DNA from: Flagellimonas sp. S3867
GTDB lineage: Bacteria > Bacteroidota > Bacteroidia > Flavobacteriales > Flavobacteriaceae
NCBI RefSeq assembly: GCF_014698935.1
Contig: NZ_JACVMN010000002.1
Span: 992,001-1,056,000 of the forward strand
Length of the DNA stretch: 64,000 nt
Reading direction: 5' to 3'
A model generated the notes under the pieces. It worked only from the letters and a program-made list of their open reading frames with translations. It did not search any database and was not told the DNA's origin. Positions within the stretch are counted from its first letter, which is position 1. Each line of letters begins with the position of its first letter. This document shows, piece after piece, positions 49,905 through 60,912 of the stretch. The translations under genes and the position numbers were made by a program.

Positions 49905-52900
49905 TTATGATTCCAAGGGTTGCAAAGCAACAATGTTATACTTTTTGATCAATTTGGCTATTCCAATTTCCTTGCACTCATTTTTAATGGACATAGGAGG
50001 TTTTCCGAATTCATCTTTGAAACACTTGGTAAAATATTTTGAATTTTTATACCCTACCATGTAACCAGCCTCAGAAACATTGTAGCCATTTTCCAAAAAA
50101 AGCAGGGCTGCATGTTTCAGCTTGAGGGTTTTGTAGAAGTCAACCAGGGTCTTACCGGTAATTTCTTGGCATTTTCTATAAATTACCGAATAGCTCATAT
50201 TCATGATATCAGCTAAATCCTCCAATCTAAATGTTGAACTTTCCAATTGGTCGTTTAGTGCATTGACCAATTTTTCTATAAAAAGCGCATCTTTGGATTT
50301 TACCTGTTCCATTTGCGGATCACTGATTACATCCGTTTTATGTTTGATAATGGTTTTTTCCTTGTTGTCAAGAATGTTGTTCACCTTTACCAGCAACTCG
50401 TTGGGGTTAAAGGGTTTTTGGATATAAGCCAGGGCTCCGGTCTGCAATCCTGCCAGTTTGGCTTTGGCTGCATCCTTTGCAGTGAGCAATACAATTGGAA
50501 TATGAGTAGTGGCTTTTGATTTGATCAAGATTTTGCTCATGGTTATCCCATCCATAGTAGGCATCATAATATCGCTGACAATAAGATCTGGAAGCTTTTT
50601 TCTGGCTAACTTTAGCCCCTCTTGACCGTTATCGGCTATAAGCACATGGTACTTTTCGTGAAATAGATCACGTAAAAATATTTGCATCTCTACATTATCT
50701 TCTACAATGAGTATGGTAGCGTACTTATCAACTTTAGCCTGTGAAGAAAGGTCCAACACCTTGAGTAGATCCACATCGGCGACTAATTTTGGATATATTG
50801 GTCTTGTATTAATGCCAACACCTTTTTCTTCTTTGGAAAAGATATCTTCAAGTTTTAGGCTTACGGTAAAGCAAGTGCCTTGATCGGAAGAAGCAATTTT
50901 TATCTTTCCGTGGTGAAGGTCCACCAACTCTTTGGTAAGTGCAAGTCCAATGCCCAACCCTTTCACATTTTTGCCTATTTCAGATTGATAGAACATTTCA
51001 AAGATATCTTCGCGTTCCTCCATTGGGATTCCAGGACCTGAGTCTATGACACAAATCTTCAACCTTTTCTTGCCTTCTTTTACCTGTAATACAATTCTTC
51101 CGTTTCGGGGGGTGAATTTGAAGGCATTGGATAGCAAATTGTAAAAGATGTGTTCCAATTTTTCAGCATCATACCACAGAAATACCTCTTCCTTTGGGTA
51201 TTCTTGAACAAAATCTATATCCTTGAACCTGGCCTGTTCGGAAAATGAATTGGCAATTTTTTTCAGGTCATTGATGATATTTTTCCTCAAAGCATAAACG
51301 CGCAGCTTGTTTAACTCCCTATCACGCACGGTCATCAAACCTTTAGAAATTCGTGAAAGTCTTTGCGCATTATTTTTGATCAAGGAAAGACGTTGAAGCA
51401 ACAGCCCATTACCGTTGGAAGAAGCCCTTTGTAACATATCGTCGATAGGGCCGGTAATCAATGTCAAGGGAGTTTGTATCTCATGAGACATCTTAGCAAA
51501 GAAATTCATTTTCAAAGCATACAACTCTTTCTCCTTATTGAACTGAAATTCTTCTCTGTGCAGTTTGTTTCTGAGCCTTACCCAAAAAACAATGCCCAAT
51601 ATAAGTAATGCTGTAATCAGAGCATAAATTGCATAAGCATGTCCACTGGCCCACCAAGGTGATTTAATGGAAATGGCTATTTGTTTAGTGGGAATATTCC
51701 AAATACCCTTTTGCGTGCCAGCTTTAACTTCAAAGACGTATTCTCCGGGAGGGATATTTGTGTAGGTCGCTATGCGTTCCCCCCTTGGAGTAATCCATTC
51801 CTTGTCAAAGCCTGTTAATTTGTAGGCATAATGGTACTCTGGCTTAAGCACGTCGCCAATGGCCGCAAACTGAAATGAAAAAGATGATTGATCATAGTCC
51901 AGATTTAGCGACTCCACATATTCAATCCCCTTTTCTATTTGATTTGGAATTAAATCGGTAGCAGGTTTGTTTAAAATTTCGATTTGGCTAACCACCAGAT
52001 TGGGTGTCAGCTCATTTTTTTTAATCGACATAGGATAAAAAGCGCTGACGCCATCATTTCCACCAAAATAGAGCATGCCGTCGTTTGCCTTAAAAGCACT
52101 TTTACGCATGAAGCCGTTTCCTTGAAGTCCGTCCATATTAAAATACGAACCCAATGAATCTCTTTCTATATTATAATGGTGGAGTCCGTTTCTACTGCTC
52201 AACCACAATCTGTTATCATCGTCAAAAAGCATGGCAGTAATGGTCAAGTCCTTAAAGCTGTCATGGTTCAGGAACGACTTATATGAATTATCATCGGTAT
52301 TTAAATACATTAGAGTTCCGGAAAGAGAGGTTATCCAAAGGTTATCTTCTTGGTCAGAAACGATATAAGCGGGATCGTAATTATTGGTATCCTCTTTATG
52401 CGTCTTTTGGTAATAATTTATTTTTCTAAATGTTGAATTTTGCAGAAGATTGGAGTGTTCTTCAAACCTAAAAAGTCCTCCTTTGTTAACACCTATCCAT
52501 ATTGTACCGTCCTTAGTTTCATGAATACTTTCAGAAATGGACCCCGACAATCCACGCGAGTGATAACTGAAATGGGCCAACAGCTTTTCGTGTTCATCGA
52601 AAATAAGTATGCCTTCCGTTGTCGTGGCCCAAATACGGTTCTTAGAATCCCGATAAAGAAAACGAATGTCGGCACTTGATTTTTCTGAGATCCCTGGAAT
52701 TTTAATCTTTCTGAACCTATCTTGTTTTGGATGGTACACGAAGAGCCCATTTTTATAGGTTGCTATCCATACTTTTTTGTTTAAATCCTCAACAATTCGT
52801 TGAATGTACCTTCCCTTAAAGATGGATGGATCGTTACTTTTACTCGTATATTGAATACTCTTTCCATTGGCAAGCACCCTGTTCAATCCTTTTCCGTCCG

Positions 52901-54086
52901 TACCTATCCAAAGTGAACCCTCAGATGTTTTAAGCATACAGAGTATGGGGGAGGGAACATTGTCTTCTGATCCAGTATAATACTGAACGTTACTATTATA
53001 GTTTGGAAGAATATGCATTATTCCCTGTTTACATACTATCCAAAGATTGCCATGGGTGTCTTCGGAGATATTGGTGACAGTATTGTTGGTAAGGGAAAAT
53101 CTATTGTTGTCTTGATGCCTAAACTGTGTAATGGTATAATTGTCTTTGTCAATTTTAATCAACCCTTCTCCATCCGTACCTGCCCAAATGTTCCCGCTTT
53201 TATCACAATACAGAACATAAAAAGATGGTGTTCGACCTGAAAGCTTTACCTGGGTATCTGAAATTGGAAAAGATTTTAATTCTTGAGAGCTTGGCTGGTA
53301 TAAATAGAGTCCGAAAAGTTCAGATGCTATCCAAAGCTTTCCTTTTTTATCTGCAACCAAAAGAAGTGAATGGGAAATCTCGTCGTCAAAGGGTATTTCC
53401 AATTCTTGTAGTTGTTTTATATCCTGTTTGTAACCATAGACCTTGCCTCCCAAAGTGCTTACCCATATTTGGTTGGAATCTGTTACTGCTATGTTGTTGA
53501 TTGCTTGTGGGCGATTTTGAACGTTGGGCAAGGTAGCAACTGTTGATATCTGTGAACTGACATAATCATATTTGTAAAGAGAGCCTTCGGCAGAACCAAA
53601 CCAAACCAGATTTCCGTGAGGAACAACCGCAGTGATTCTAAAAGATTTTTCTCCTTTGGCCAAGCTATCCTTAAAATGAATATGCCTATCATTCTTGCCC
53701 ATCCGGGTCAACTCTCCGTTGTATGTGGCCAACCAATAATTGTTCTTTGAATCTTTTTCAAAGTAGACCTTCCGTTTATTGATGAATTGGTATCCAAAAA
53801 CAGAGGAATAAGATTTAAAGTCAAAATCGTAACCATTGTATTTATAAATACCATTGGTAGATGAAATAAGAATATTTCCTAAACTATCATTTTTTATACT
53901 GGAAGAAGGATGGAATGCCTTTTCAAAATGAATGAAATTGTTGAGTTCTTGCCCTTTAAGGAATTGAAGATTTATTAAAACAACAAAAAAGCAAAGCAAG
54001 TTACGTTGAAAACGAAATCTCGTTTCAGGCTTTGATATAATATGTTCAGCAGATATCCCCGTATTTTCAGCTAATGCGATTCCCAT
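49905..54086 (-). CDS. Hybrid two-component sensor/AraC regulator (HTCS, 1393 aa)
   Basis: A periplasmic part of ligand-sensing propeller repeats (NDSLGNILISSTNGIYKYNG, NIWAGTDGEGLIKIDKDN, GSLWIGTDGKGLNRV and more) ends in the Y_Y_Y domain (YHYAYKLTGFDKEWITPRGE). Then come one membrane helix (AIYALITALLILGIVFWVRL), HisKA (FFAKMSHEIQTPLTLITGPI), HATPase (NLLSNAFKFTPRNGR, GLGIGLALTKELVDL), a receiver (DLIVSDIMMPTMDG) and a C-terminal AraC domain (SEAGYMVGYKNSKYFTKCFK). It senses a glycan breakdown product and activates the divergent PUL. The N-terminus before the membrane-targeting segment NLLCFFVVLINLQFLKGQ is unusually long. Confidence 0.95.
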   Translation of the reverse strand: MGIALAENTGISAEHIISKPETRFRFQRNLLCFFVVLINLQFLKGQELNNFIHFEKAFHPSSSIKNDSLGNILISSTNGIYKYNGYDFDFKSYSSVFGYQFINKRKVYFEKDSKNNYWLATYNGELTRMGKNDRHIHFKDSLAKGEKSFRITAVVPHGNLVWFGSAEGSLYKYDYVSSQISTVATLPNVQNRPQAINNIAVTDSNQIWVSTLGGKVYGYKQDIKQLQELEIPFDDEISHSLLLVADKKGKLWIASELFGLYLYQPSSQELKSFPISDTQVKLSGRTPSFYVLYCDKSGNIWAGTDGEGLIKIDKDNYTITQFRHQDNNRFSLTNNTVTNISEDTHGNLWIVCKQGIMHILPNYNSNVQYYTGSEDNVPSPILCMLKTSEGSLWIGTDGKGLNRVLANGKSIQYTSKSNDPSIFKGRYIQRIVEDLNKKVWIATYKNGLFVYHPKQDRFRKIKIPGISEKSSADIRFLYRDSKNRIWATTTEGILIFDEHEKLLAHFSYHSRGLSGSISESIHETKDGTIWIGVNKGGLFRFEEHSNLLQNSTFRKINYYQKTHKEDTNNYDPAYIVSDQEDNLWITSLSGTLMYLNTDDNSYKSFLNHDSFKDLTITAMLFDDDNRLWLSSRNGLHHYNIERDSLGSYFNMDGLQGNGFMRKSAFKANDGMLYFGGNDGVSAFYPMSIKKNELTPNLVVSQIEILNKPATDLIPNQIEKGIEYVESLNLDYDQSSFSFQFAAIGDVLKPEYHYAYKLTGFDKEWITPRGERIATYTNIPPGEYVFEVKAGTQKGIWNIPTKQIAISIKSPWWASGHAYAIYALITALLILGIVFWVRLRNKLHREEFQFNKEKELYALKMNFFAKMSHEIQTPLTLITGPIDDMLQRASSNGNGLLLQRLSLIKNNAQRLSRISKGLMTVRDRELNKLRVYALRKNIINDLKKIANSFSEQARFKDIDFVQEYPKEEVFLWYDAEKLEHIFYNLLSNAFKFTPRNGRIVLQVKEGKKRLKICVIDSGPGIPMEEREDIFEMFYQSEIGKNVKGLGIGLALTKELVDLHHGKIKIASSDQGTCFTVSLKLEDIFSKEEKGVGINTRPIYPKLVADVDLLKVLDLSSQAKVDKYATILIVEDNVEMQIFLRDLFHEKYHVLIADNGQEGLKLARKKLPDLIVSDIMMPTMDGITMSKILIKSKATTHIPIVLLTAKDAAKAKLAGLQTGALAYIQKPFNPNELLVKVNNILDNKEKTIIKHKTDVISDPQMEQVKSKDALFIEKLVNALNDQLESSTFRLEDLADIMNMSYSVIYRKCQEITGKTLVDFYKTLKLKHAALLFLENGYNVSEAGYMVGYKNSKYFTKCFKDEFGKPPMSIKNECKEIGIAKLIKKYNIVALQPLES

Positions 54087-54398
54087 ATCCTCATCTTACT
54101 TTTTTCCTTGTCAAAATCTGGACAGCACCAATTCCCAATATATCGGCCCGTAAGAAATAATCGTGTTCAGATTGCATTTTTTTTGGATAATCTATTAATG
54201 TTGTCGTACACATCTATAATACAGGCTAATGTTTAAAGATGTTTCAAAATACGGATATTATTAGGAAAAAGGACCAAAAGCTGAAAATTTAGGTGGTCTT
54301 AGACTAAAAAATATACCCTTTTTGCCAGCAGTTATACTAATATTTGACAACGAGCAATTGACCGAGGACTAATTAAAAAAACACCTCATTAACACATT
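54087..54398. promoter_or_regulatory. Divergent control region of the PUL (312 bp)
   Basis: It lies between the HTCS start and the GH109-like start and must hold both promoters and the HTCS binding site. I see TATTTGACAACGAG near 54343-54358 with TTTG, a possible -33 element, but no convincing TAnnTTTG at the right distance. No clear inverted repeat was found. Confidence 0.5.
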
Positions 54399-55754
54399 AT
54401 GAATTCAAGAAGAAGTTTTGTAAAAAAATCGGCATTGGCCGGTACCGGTTTAGCATTGGCGCCGAACATCTCTTTTGGTACCGGAAAGGTAAATGCGAAC
54501 AAGTTGAATGTCGGCCTCATTGGGGTCGGTTTACGTGGAACCAATCATTTAAACAACCTTTTATTAAGGGATGATATAATTGTTGGGGCTATTTGTGATG
54601 TGGATGATGCCAGAATACAATTGGGCCTGGAAATTATCTCCAAAAAAGGTAAGACCAAGCCAAAAGTGTTCGGAAAAGATGAATTGGATTATCGCAACCT
54701 GCTTGAATTGAAAGAGTTGGATGCAGTAATAATTGCAACACCCTGGCTGTGGCATACCCGTATGGCCAAAGATTCCATGTTAGCAGGAAAATATACCGGT
54801 CTCGAAGTATCGGCTGCAAATACTTTGGAAGAATGTTGGGATTTGGTAAACACCCACGAACAGACAGGAACTCATTTAATGATTTTGGAAAATGTCAGTT
54901 ACCGAAGAGACGTGTTGGCCGTGCTCAATATGGTAAAGCAAAACCTTTTTGGGGAAATGGTACATTACAGATGTGGATACCAGCATGATCTTAGAGGTGT
55001 ACTTTTTAACGACGGAAAAACCGCCTATGGAAAAGGAGCTGAATTTGGTGAAAAAGGTATTTCAGAATCTAAGTGGCGTACACAACACTCTTTATATAGA
55101 AATGGGGACTTTTATCCCACGCATGGCGTAGGGCCTATAGCTGCAATGGCAGATATCAATAGAGGAAACCGTTTTTCAACAATCACCTCGCATGCAAGTA
55201 AAGCCATTGGTTTTAAAAATTACATTAAGGCGCAAGGCGGGGAAGAGCATCCGAATTCAAAGTTAAAATGGAAACAGGGCGATGTGGTAACAAGTACAAT
55301 TGAAACGTCAAATGGAGAGACCATAATCATAACACACGACTGCAACCTGCCCAGACCATACTCTTTAGGTTTTAGGGTACAAGGAGCAAATGGATTGTGG
55401 GAAGCAGATGGTCGCAGAATTTATATTGAGGGAGAGTCAAAACCACATAGATGGGATGAAGCCAAAGAATGGGTTGATAAATACGAACATCCCTTATGGC
55501 GAAAGTATGGCGATTACGCTAGAGGTGCGGGGCATGGTGGAATGGATTTCTTTGTAATAAATGCATTTGTAGAGTCTGCCAAACAAAACATAGCTCCACC
55601 TATGGACGCTTATGATGCAGCCGCTTGGAGCGCGATTACCCCACTTTCCGAGCTGTCTATTGCGAACAATGGTGAACCTCAAGATTTTCCTGATTTCACA
55701 CGCGGGAATTGGATAAAGAGAAAACCATATGATTGGATCAAGGATACGTTTTAA
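54399..55754 (+). CDS. GH109-like Gfo/Idh/MocA-fold glycosidase, Tat-type signal (451 aa)
   Basis: A twin-arginine signal (MNSRRSFVKKSALAGTGLAL) is followed by an NAD-binding Rossmann domain (KLNVGLIGVGLRGTNHLNNL, AICDVDDARI, AVIIATPWLWHTRMAKDSML). A catalytic part typical of GH109 follows: LILENVSYRRDVLAVLN, GYQHDLRGVLFNDGK, ISESKWRTQHSLYRNGDFYP and the His of THGVGPIAAM. GH109 enzymes split alpha-N-acetylgalactosaminides by an NAD-dependent oxidation-elimination mechanism. It heads the PUL and is exported, so it may act on host-like or algal GalNAc glycans. Other Gfo/Idh/MocA activity is not excluded. Confidence 0.88.
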   Translation: MNSRRSFVKKSALAGTGLALAPNISFGTGKVNANKLNVGLIGVGLRGTNHLNNLLLRDDIIVGAICDVDDARIQLGLEIISKKGKTKPKVFGKDELDYRNLLELKELDAVIIATPWLWHTRMAKDSMLAGKYTGLEVSAANTLEECWDLVNTHEQTGTHLMILENVSYRRDVLAVLNMVKQNLFGEMVHYRCGYQHDLRGVLFNDGKTAYGKGAEFGEKGISESKWRTQHSLYRNGDFYPTHGVGPIAAMADINRGNRFSTITSHASKAIGFKNYIKAQGGEEHPNSKLKWKQGDVVTSTIETSNGETIIITHDCNLPRPYSLGFRVQGANGLWEADGRRIYIEGESKPHRWDEAKEWVDKYEHPLWRKYGDYARGAGHGGMDFFVINAFVESAKQNIAPPMDAYDAAAWSAITPLSELSIANNGEPQDFPDFTRGNWIKRKPYDWIKDTF

Positions 55755-55815
55755 ATCATAATGCAAGCAACTAAATAACTAAAACAAATTACTAACTACT
55801 AAAATCAAATTATTA

Positions 55816-58800
55816 ATGCAAAAACTGAAAACTAAAATCTCATTTCTATTAGCCTTTGCGGTTTGCGGCATTTTATCTGCCCAAACAATCAAGGTTACCG
55901 GAAATGTTACGGATGTTGAGACTGGAATGCCAATTCCAGGTGCCAGTATCATAGAGCAGAATACAAACAATGGTGTGGCAGCAGATTTTGATGGTAATTA
56001 TGAGATAACGGTTCCCTCCAGCGCCTCATTAATTATAAGTTCTATTGGCTTTGTTCCGCAAACGATTTCGTTAAATGGGCAAACCACTATAAATGTTTCC
56101 CTATCGCCCGATGTTTCACAGTTGGATGAAGTGGTCGTGGTTGGTTTTGGTACCCAGAAAAGGGAAAATGTTACCGGAGCAGCCTCCTATGTTCAAATGG
56201 ATGAGATCATAAATGATCGTCCCATTGTTGATGCCACGCAAGCACTTCAAGGGGCCGCTGCTGGATTACAGATTGTTCAAAGCTCCGGGCAACCGGGAGA
56301 TAGAAGCACCTCGATTAACATTCGTGGATTTACTTCCATAAATGGAGGTTCCCCATTAATCCTAATCAATAACGTACCGGGAGATATAGAAGATCTAAAC
56401 CCTAGGGATATTGAATCCATCTCCGTTCTTAAGGATGCGGCAGCCTCATCCATTTATGGTGCTCGGGCAGCTTTTGGAGTAGTTTTGATTACCACTAAAA
56501 GCGCCAAAAGAAATCAGAAAGTATCATTTAGCTATGATGTTACCACCAGCGTTTCCCGCGCAGTTGATCAACCGGAAAAGGCCACAACCCGGCAATTTGT
56601 CGAGTCTCTCGATACTTTTGGAGTAAACGCTTACTTCGCTGGTCAAAATGTGGATAGATGGATTGAACTTTTGGATCTTTATGATGCTAACCAGCTAAGT
56701 CAACTTAATCTGGTAAACGACCCAATCAACAATACCACATACCCCATTCATTTTGAAGAAAGTAGCAGTCAATTTTACCCTTTGGCAGACTCTGACATTA
56801 TTGATGACTTCATCAAGAACTTTGGGTATTCCACCATTCATAATTTTGCCGTCTCAGGAGGAGGTGAAAAAGTAGGATATCGTTTAAGTACGGGTTATGC
56901 ATTTGAAGATGGGGTCATGGTAACCGATAAGGATTCCTTTAAAAAATATAATGTCAATGCCCTTGTTGATGCGGATATAACTCCTAAGTTGACATCATCA
57001 TCCAATATATTGTTCCGCTCCAGTATCCAATCTGTTCCCAATGCGCAATACAATCAGGCTTTACAGTTGAGGATGTATGATCCTACCGGGTTCTTTGATG
57101 ACGGAAGCGGAGATGTGCTACCATTTGCAAGCCCTGGAAACATTGTTCGCTTTTCTGTGCCCACCAAAAGAGATGAAGATAACATTAGGCTGTTCCAACG
57201 CTTGGAATGGAAACCTTTCAAGGATTTTTCCTTGACCGGAGAATACACTTTTGAAAAAAAGTACATTAATACGGTAGCGGTTAACAACGCACAGCGTTAT
57301 TACAGTACTTTTAGATTTAATCCAACAGTGTCGGCAGAAGATGCATTACGAAATTCTAGCCTTAGAAAGACACAGACTAATAGGATTTACAATGGGTTTA
57401 ATATTTATGGGAAATATAACCTGACATTTGGTGATCATAATTTCAACTTTCTATTAGGGTTCAATAAAGAAGATGAAAAACAAGATTCTTTCAGTGCCTT
57501 TAGAAACGACCTCATAGATCCCGACACGCCTACCTTTAATTTGGCACAGGGAGAGAATTTCTCTATAACCGATTCGTTTTATGACTGGGCCGTAGTAGGT
57601 TATTTTGGCCGGGTGAACTATACCTTTTTAGATAGATACTTTATTGAAGGAAATTTACGCTACGATGGTTCTTCAAGGTTCGCTTCAGGTAGCCGGTATG
57701 CCTGGTTGCCATCAGTATCTGTAGGTTGGGACATCAGCGAGGAACCGTTTATGGAAGGTGCTGACTTCATTTCCCTTTTAAAGCCAAGAGCCTCTTGGGG
57801 AAAAATTGGAAACCAAGAATATAGAAGACCAGGCACCAACGTACAAGAATATTATCCTTCCATTCCAGGTTACGAAAGCTTTTTGTCTGATTGGATTAAT
57901 CTAAGTACAGACCAACGGTTTATCACATTTAATCCGGCCCAATTGGTGAGTGATACCTTTACCTGGGAGGAAGTGGTTACAAAGAATTTGGGGATCGATG
58001 CCAATTTCTTTAAAAACCGCTTAAGCACATCCTTTGATATTTATACTAGGGAAACCCTCGGAATGCTTAAAGCGGCACTCCCTCTGCCCGCAATTCTAGG
58101 AACATCTGCTCCTTTACAAAACGATGCCGATTTGGAAACCAAGGGTTGGGACCTAGAAATTGGCTGGAATGATAAAATTGGAGAGTTTAGCTATGGAATC
58201 AATGTTAATGTTTTTGACAGTCAGTCTGAAATCACCCGTTTTGAAACTGCAGACAAATTTATCGGTCAATTTTATGAAGGTCATGAAATAGGTGAAATCT
58301 GGGGATATGTCACGGATGGGTTCTATACAGTCGATGATTTTGTGGAGGGTACTTTGAATGCAGACCTTTCTGGCTCTAATAGAGAATTAAGGGATGGTGT
58401 TCCTTTTGTGGAGAATTCTCCTGTTCCTTACCCAGGGGATATTAAATATAAAGACCTTGATGGGGATGGACTGATTACGGATGGAAATGGAACCGTAACT
58501 CCCCAATTTGATGATAATGGAAATTTGATTGCCGATACAGGTCCTGGTGATCGCAAGCGAATTGGTAATAACACAAGAAGATATCAGTTTGGAATCAATG
58601 GTAATGCAGCTTACAAAGGATTTGACTTTTCATTTGTGTTGAGCGGTGTGGGTAAACGAGATCGCTGGAGGGCAACTGGTGCCGATTTAGATGTGATTTT
58701 CCCCTATCCTTCGGTTTTCGATCATATCTATGCCAATCAATTGGATTTTTGGACACCAGATAACCAAGATGCTTTTTATCCAAGAATATATGGTGATGCT

Positions 58801-59097
58801 AGTACAGGGAATATTGATAGCAACTATGCTAGAAGCCGATTTGTACAGACCAAATATCTAAGCGATGAAAGTTATCTGAGAATTCAAAACCTAACTTTTG
58901 GTTATTCTTTTAATGACAACTTGTTGGAACGCTTAAGATTAAACAAATTAAGAGTATTTGTTTCCGCAAACAATCCGTTCATTTTTGACAATTTGCAAAG
59001 AGGGCTTGATCCTGACCAACAGAACGATGGTGCCGGGATAAGAACGAGATATCCAATAATGGCGCAATACTCTGTAGGACTTAATGTATCATTCTAA
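55816..59097 (+). CDS. SusC/RagA-type TonB-dependent glycan importer (1093 aa)
   Basis: A signal peptide (ISFLLAFAVCGILSAQ) is followed by a carboxypeptidase-regulatory-like domain (IKVTGNVTDVETGMPIPGAS, ADFDGNYEI), the SusC-type plug with VDATQALQGAAAGLQIVQSS, RSTSINIRGFTSINGGSPLI and IESISVLKDAAASSIYGARA, and a long barrel ending in SVGLNVSF. The length is normal. It pairs with the SusD-like lid lipoprotein 10 nt downstream and carries oligosaccharides across the outer membrane using the TonB-ExbBD energy. It is in the same direction and probably in the same transcript as the GH109-like gene. Confidence 0.97.
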   Translation: MQKLKTKISFLLAFAVCGILSAQTIKVTGNVTDVETGMPIPGASIIEQNTNNGVAADFDGNYEITVPSSASLIISSIGFVPQTISLNGQTTINVSLSPDVSQLDEVVVVGFGTQKRENVTGAASYVQMDEIINDRPIVDATQALQGAAAGLQIVQSSGQPGDRSTSINIRGFTSINGGSPLILINNVPGDIEDLNPRDIESISVLKDAAASSIYGARAAFGVVLITTKSAKRNQKVSFSYDVTTSVSRAVDQPEKATTRQFVESLDTFGVNAYFAGQNVDRWIELLDLYDANQLSQLNLVNDPINNTTYPIHFEESSSQFYPLADSDIIDDFIKNFGYSTIHNFAVSGGGEKVGYRLSTGYAFEDGVMVTDKDSFKKYNVNALVDADITPKLTSSSNILFRSSIQSVPNAQYNQALQLRMYDPTGFFDDGSGDVLPFASPGNIVRFSVPTKRDEDNIRLFQRLEWKPFKDFSLTGEYTFEKKYINTVAVNNAQRYYSTFRFNPTVSAEDALRNSSLRKTQTNRIYNGFNIYGKYNLTFGDHNFNFLLGFNKEDEKQDSFSAFRNDLIDPDTPTFNLAQGENFSITDSFYDWAVVGYFGRVNYTFLDRYFIEGNLRYDGSSRFASGSRYAWLPSVSVGWDISEEPFMEGADFISLLKPRASWGKIGNQEYRRPGTNVQEYYPSIPGYESFLSDWINLSTDQRFITFNPAQLVSDTFTWEEVVTKNLGIDANFFKNRLSTSFDIYTRETLGMLKAALPLPAILGTSAPLQNDADLETKGWDLEIGWNDKIGEFSYGINVNVFDSQSEITRFETADKFIGQFYEGHEIGEIWGYVTDGFYTVDDFVEGTLNADLSGSNRELRDGVPFVENSPVPYPGDIKYKDLDGDGLITDGNGTVTPQFDDNGNLIADTGPGDRKRIGNNTRRYQFGINGNAAYKGFDFSFVLSGVGKRDRWRATGADLDVIFPYPSVFDHIYANQLDFWTPDNQDAFYPRIYGDASTGNIDSNYARSRFVQTKYLSDESYLRIQNLTFGYSFNDNLLERLRLNKLRVFVSANNPFIFDNLQRGLDPDQQNDGAGIRTRYPIMAQYSVGLNVSF

Positions 59098-59107
59098 AAA
59101 AATTGAA

Positions 59108-60892
59108 ATGAAAAATTTTAAACACCTTTTAACCTTGATATGCTTGACCGTCCTTACCTTGGGTTGTGATGATGACCTAGACCTTGCCCCACAGGACGAA
59201 TTATCCGAAGCAACAATATTTAGCACATATAATAACGTACGCACCTATGCGTGGAGTTTCTATGACTTTTTAGAGGCATTTCCCAGAAGCACAACTTGGG
59301 CAGCAACAAGAGACTTGGATGGGGATTTAATGCAAAATGGCGGAAGCAGTGTATCACGTGCTTACATTGGACAGAATATTAATGTACCGGCCAATAGTGC
59401 TGGATCAATATATGGGGTTTCCTATGCGAACATTCGTAGGGTCAACATCATGTTAGATCGTATTGCAAACTCTGAAATGACTACAGAAGAAATTGCGCAT
59501 TGGCGTGGGGTAGGTCTCTTCTTTAGGGCGCATGAATTCTTTGATCTTCTTAACACCTATGGCGGGGTAACTTGGTTAGAAAATGAATTAACCGACACTG
59601 ACACCGACATTCTAAATGCCCCAAGAGATTCCCGAGATTTGGTCGCAAATAACATATTGAGAGACCTGCAGGAAGCCATTGGTATTATAAAGGAAGATGG
59701 AGATGGCCCAAATACAGTTAATCCAGATGTGGCTAGAGCATTGTTGGCCCGTTTTGCGCTTTTTGAAGGAACATGGCGCAAATACCATGGGCTCGGGGAT
59801 CAAGATAAATTTTTAAATGTCGCTGTGCAGACCTCCGCAGAGTTGATTGATAAACACCCAAATCTACATCCCAACTACGACCGTGTTTTTAATAGCATTG
59901 ATCTGGGACCAATAGAGGGTGTATTATTGTATAAGCACTATGTCATTGATGAAGTGACTCATACCGCTTCTACAAATACTAGATCAACAAACAATAAATA
60001 TGACATTACCCGAAAGGGAATCGACAAGTTTTTGACCAAGAATGGACTTCCTGTTAGAAATCCAAACAATACGCAATTCCAAGGGGATCAAGATTTTTAT
60101 GCAGAATTCAGAGATCGTGATGATCGCCTGTTGATTATGAGTCCACCACCCTATACAGTAAATGGCGATGGAAGTCAGAACTGGACATCCACAGGGAATC
60201 CTGGCGATGAAGAATTTTTTCCTATTCTGCAAGCCATTACCGGAGGGTTTCCATACAAAGAATTACCAGATCGTAACTGGTCAAAAAGGGTAACTGGCGA
60301 AGTGCCTAATTTTGATATGCTTGTTCCCACCCAAACAGGAAACGGATATCGTTTCTGGAAAATATGGAATGATCATAACGATGCTGTTTCTTCCAGAGAC
60401 CTTAACGATGACCCCATATTTAGAATGGGAGAGATACTCCTGATACATGCAGAAGCAAAATTTGAGGTCGGTGAGTTTAATCAATCCGTTGCAGATATGA
60501 CCATCAATAAATTGAGGCAACGTGGAAGTGTGGCGCCAATGACAATTGCACAGATCACACCAGATTTTGATCCAACCAGAGACCCAGAAGTAAGCCCTAT
60601 ACTTTTTGAAATTAGACGGGAAAGAGCTGTGGAAATGATGGGTGAGGGAGTAAGAAGGGACGATCTTAGAAGATGGAAAAAAATGGATTATGCAACTGAA
60701 GTAAAACTAGGACGTTGGATTGCCCAGGCAGATTATGCCCAGAACATCCCCATTCAAGGGAATGCACCTGAAGGGTATGTGCAATTGATTCCGCTTGTTC
60801 CACCTGCGTTTCCAGATCATTACTACCTTTTTCCATTACCTGCAGATCAGCTGGTGCTCAACCCAAATATTGAACAAAACCCTGGATGGTAA
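59108..60892 (+). CDS. SusD/RagB-type glycan-binding lipoprotein (594 aa)
   Basis: The lipoprotein signal LLTLICLTVLTLGCDDDLDL (Cys at about 20) decides the ATG at 59108; an upstream frame would enter the SusC end. The SusD-family pattern is present: DDDLDLAPQDELSEATIFST, the helix FFRAHEFFDLLNTYGG, LRDLQEAIGII, then C-terminal RMGEILLIHAEAKFEVGEFN, INKLRQRGS and EIRRERAVEMMGEGVRRDDL. It ends YLFPLPADQLVLNPNIEQNP. It is the surface lid of the SusC pore and binds the oligosaccharide. The next gene starts 20 nt after its stop. Confidence 0.96.
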   Translation: MKNFKHLLTLICLTVLTLGCDDDLDLAPQDELSEATIFSTYNNVRTYAWSFYDFLEAFPRSTTWAATRDLDGDLMQNGGSSVSRAYIGQNINVPANSAGSIYGVSYANIRRVNIMLDRIANSEMTTEEIAHWRGVGLFFRAHEFFDLLNTYGGVTWLENELTDTDTDILNAPRDSRDLVANNILRDLQEAIGIIKEDGDGPNTVNPDVARALLARFALFEGTWRKYHGLGDQDKFLNVAVQTSAELIDKHPNLHPNYDRVFNSIDLGPIEGVLLYKHYVIDEVTHTASTNTRSTNNKYDITRKGIDKFLTKNGLPVRNPNNTQFQGDQDFYAEFRDRDDRLLIMSPPPYTVNGDGSQNWTSTGNPGDEEFFPILQAITGGFPYKELPDRNWSKRVTGEVPNFDMLVPTQTGNGYRFWKIWNDHNDAVSSRDLNDDPIFRMGEILLIHAEAKFEVGEFNQSVADMTINKLRQRGSVAPMTIAQITPDFDPTRDPEVSPILFEIRRERAVEMMGEGVRRDDLRRWKKMDYATEVKLGRWIAQADYAQNIPIQGNAPEGYVQLIPLVPPAFPDHYYLFPLPADQLVLNPNIEQNPGW

Positions 60893-60912
60893 CCACACTA
60901 AAATTAAAGAGT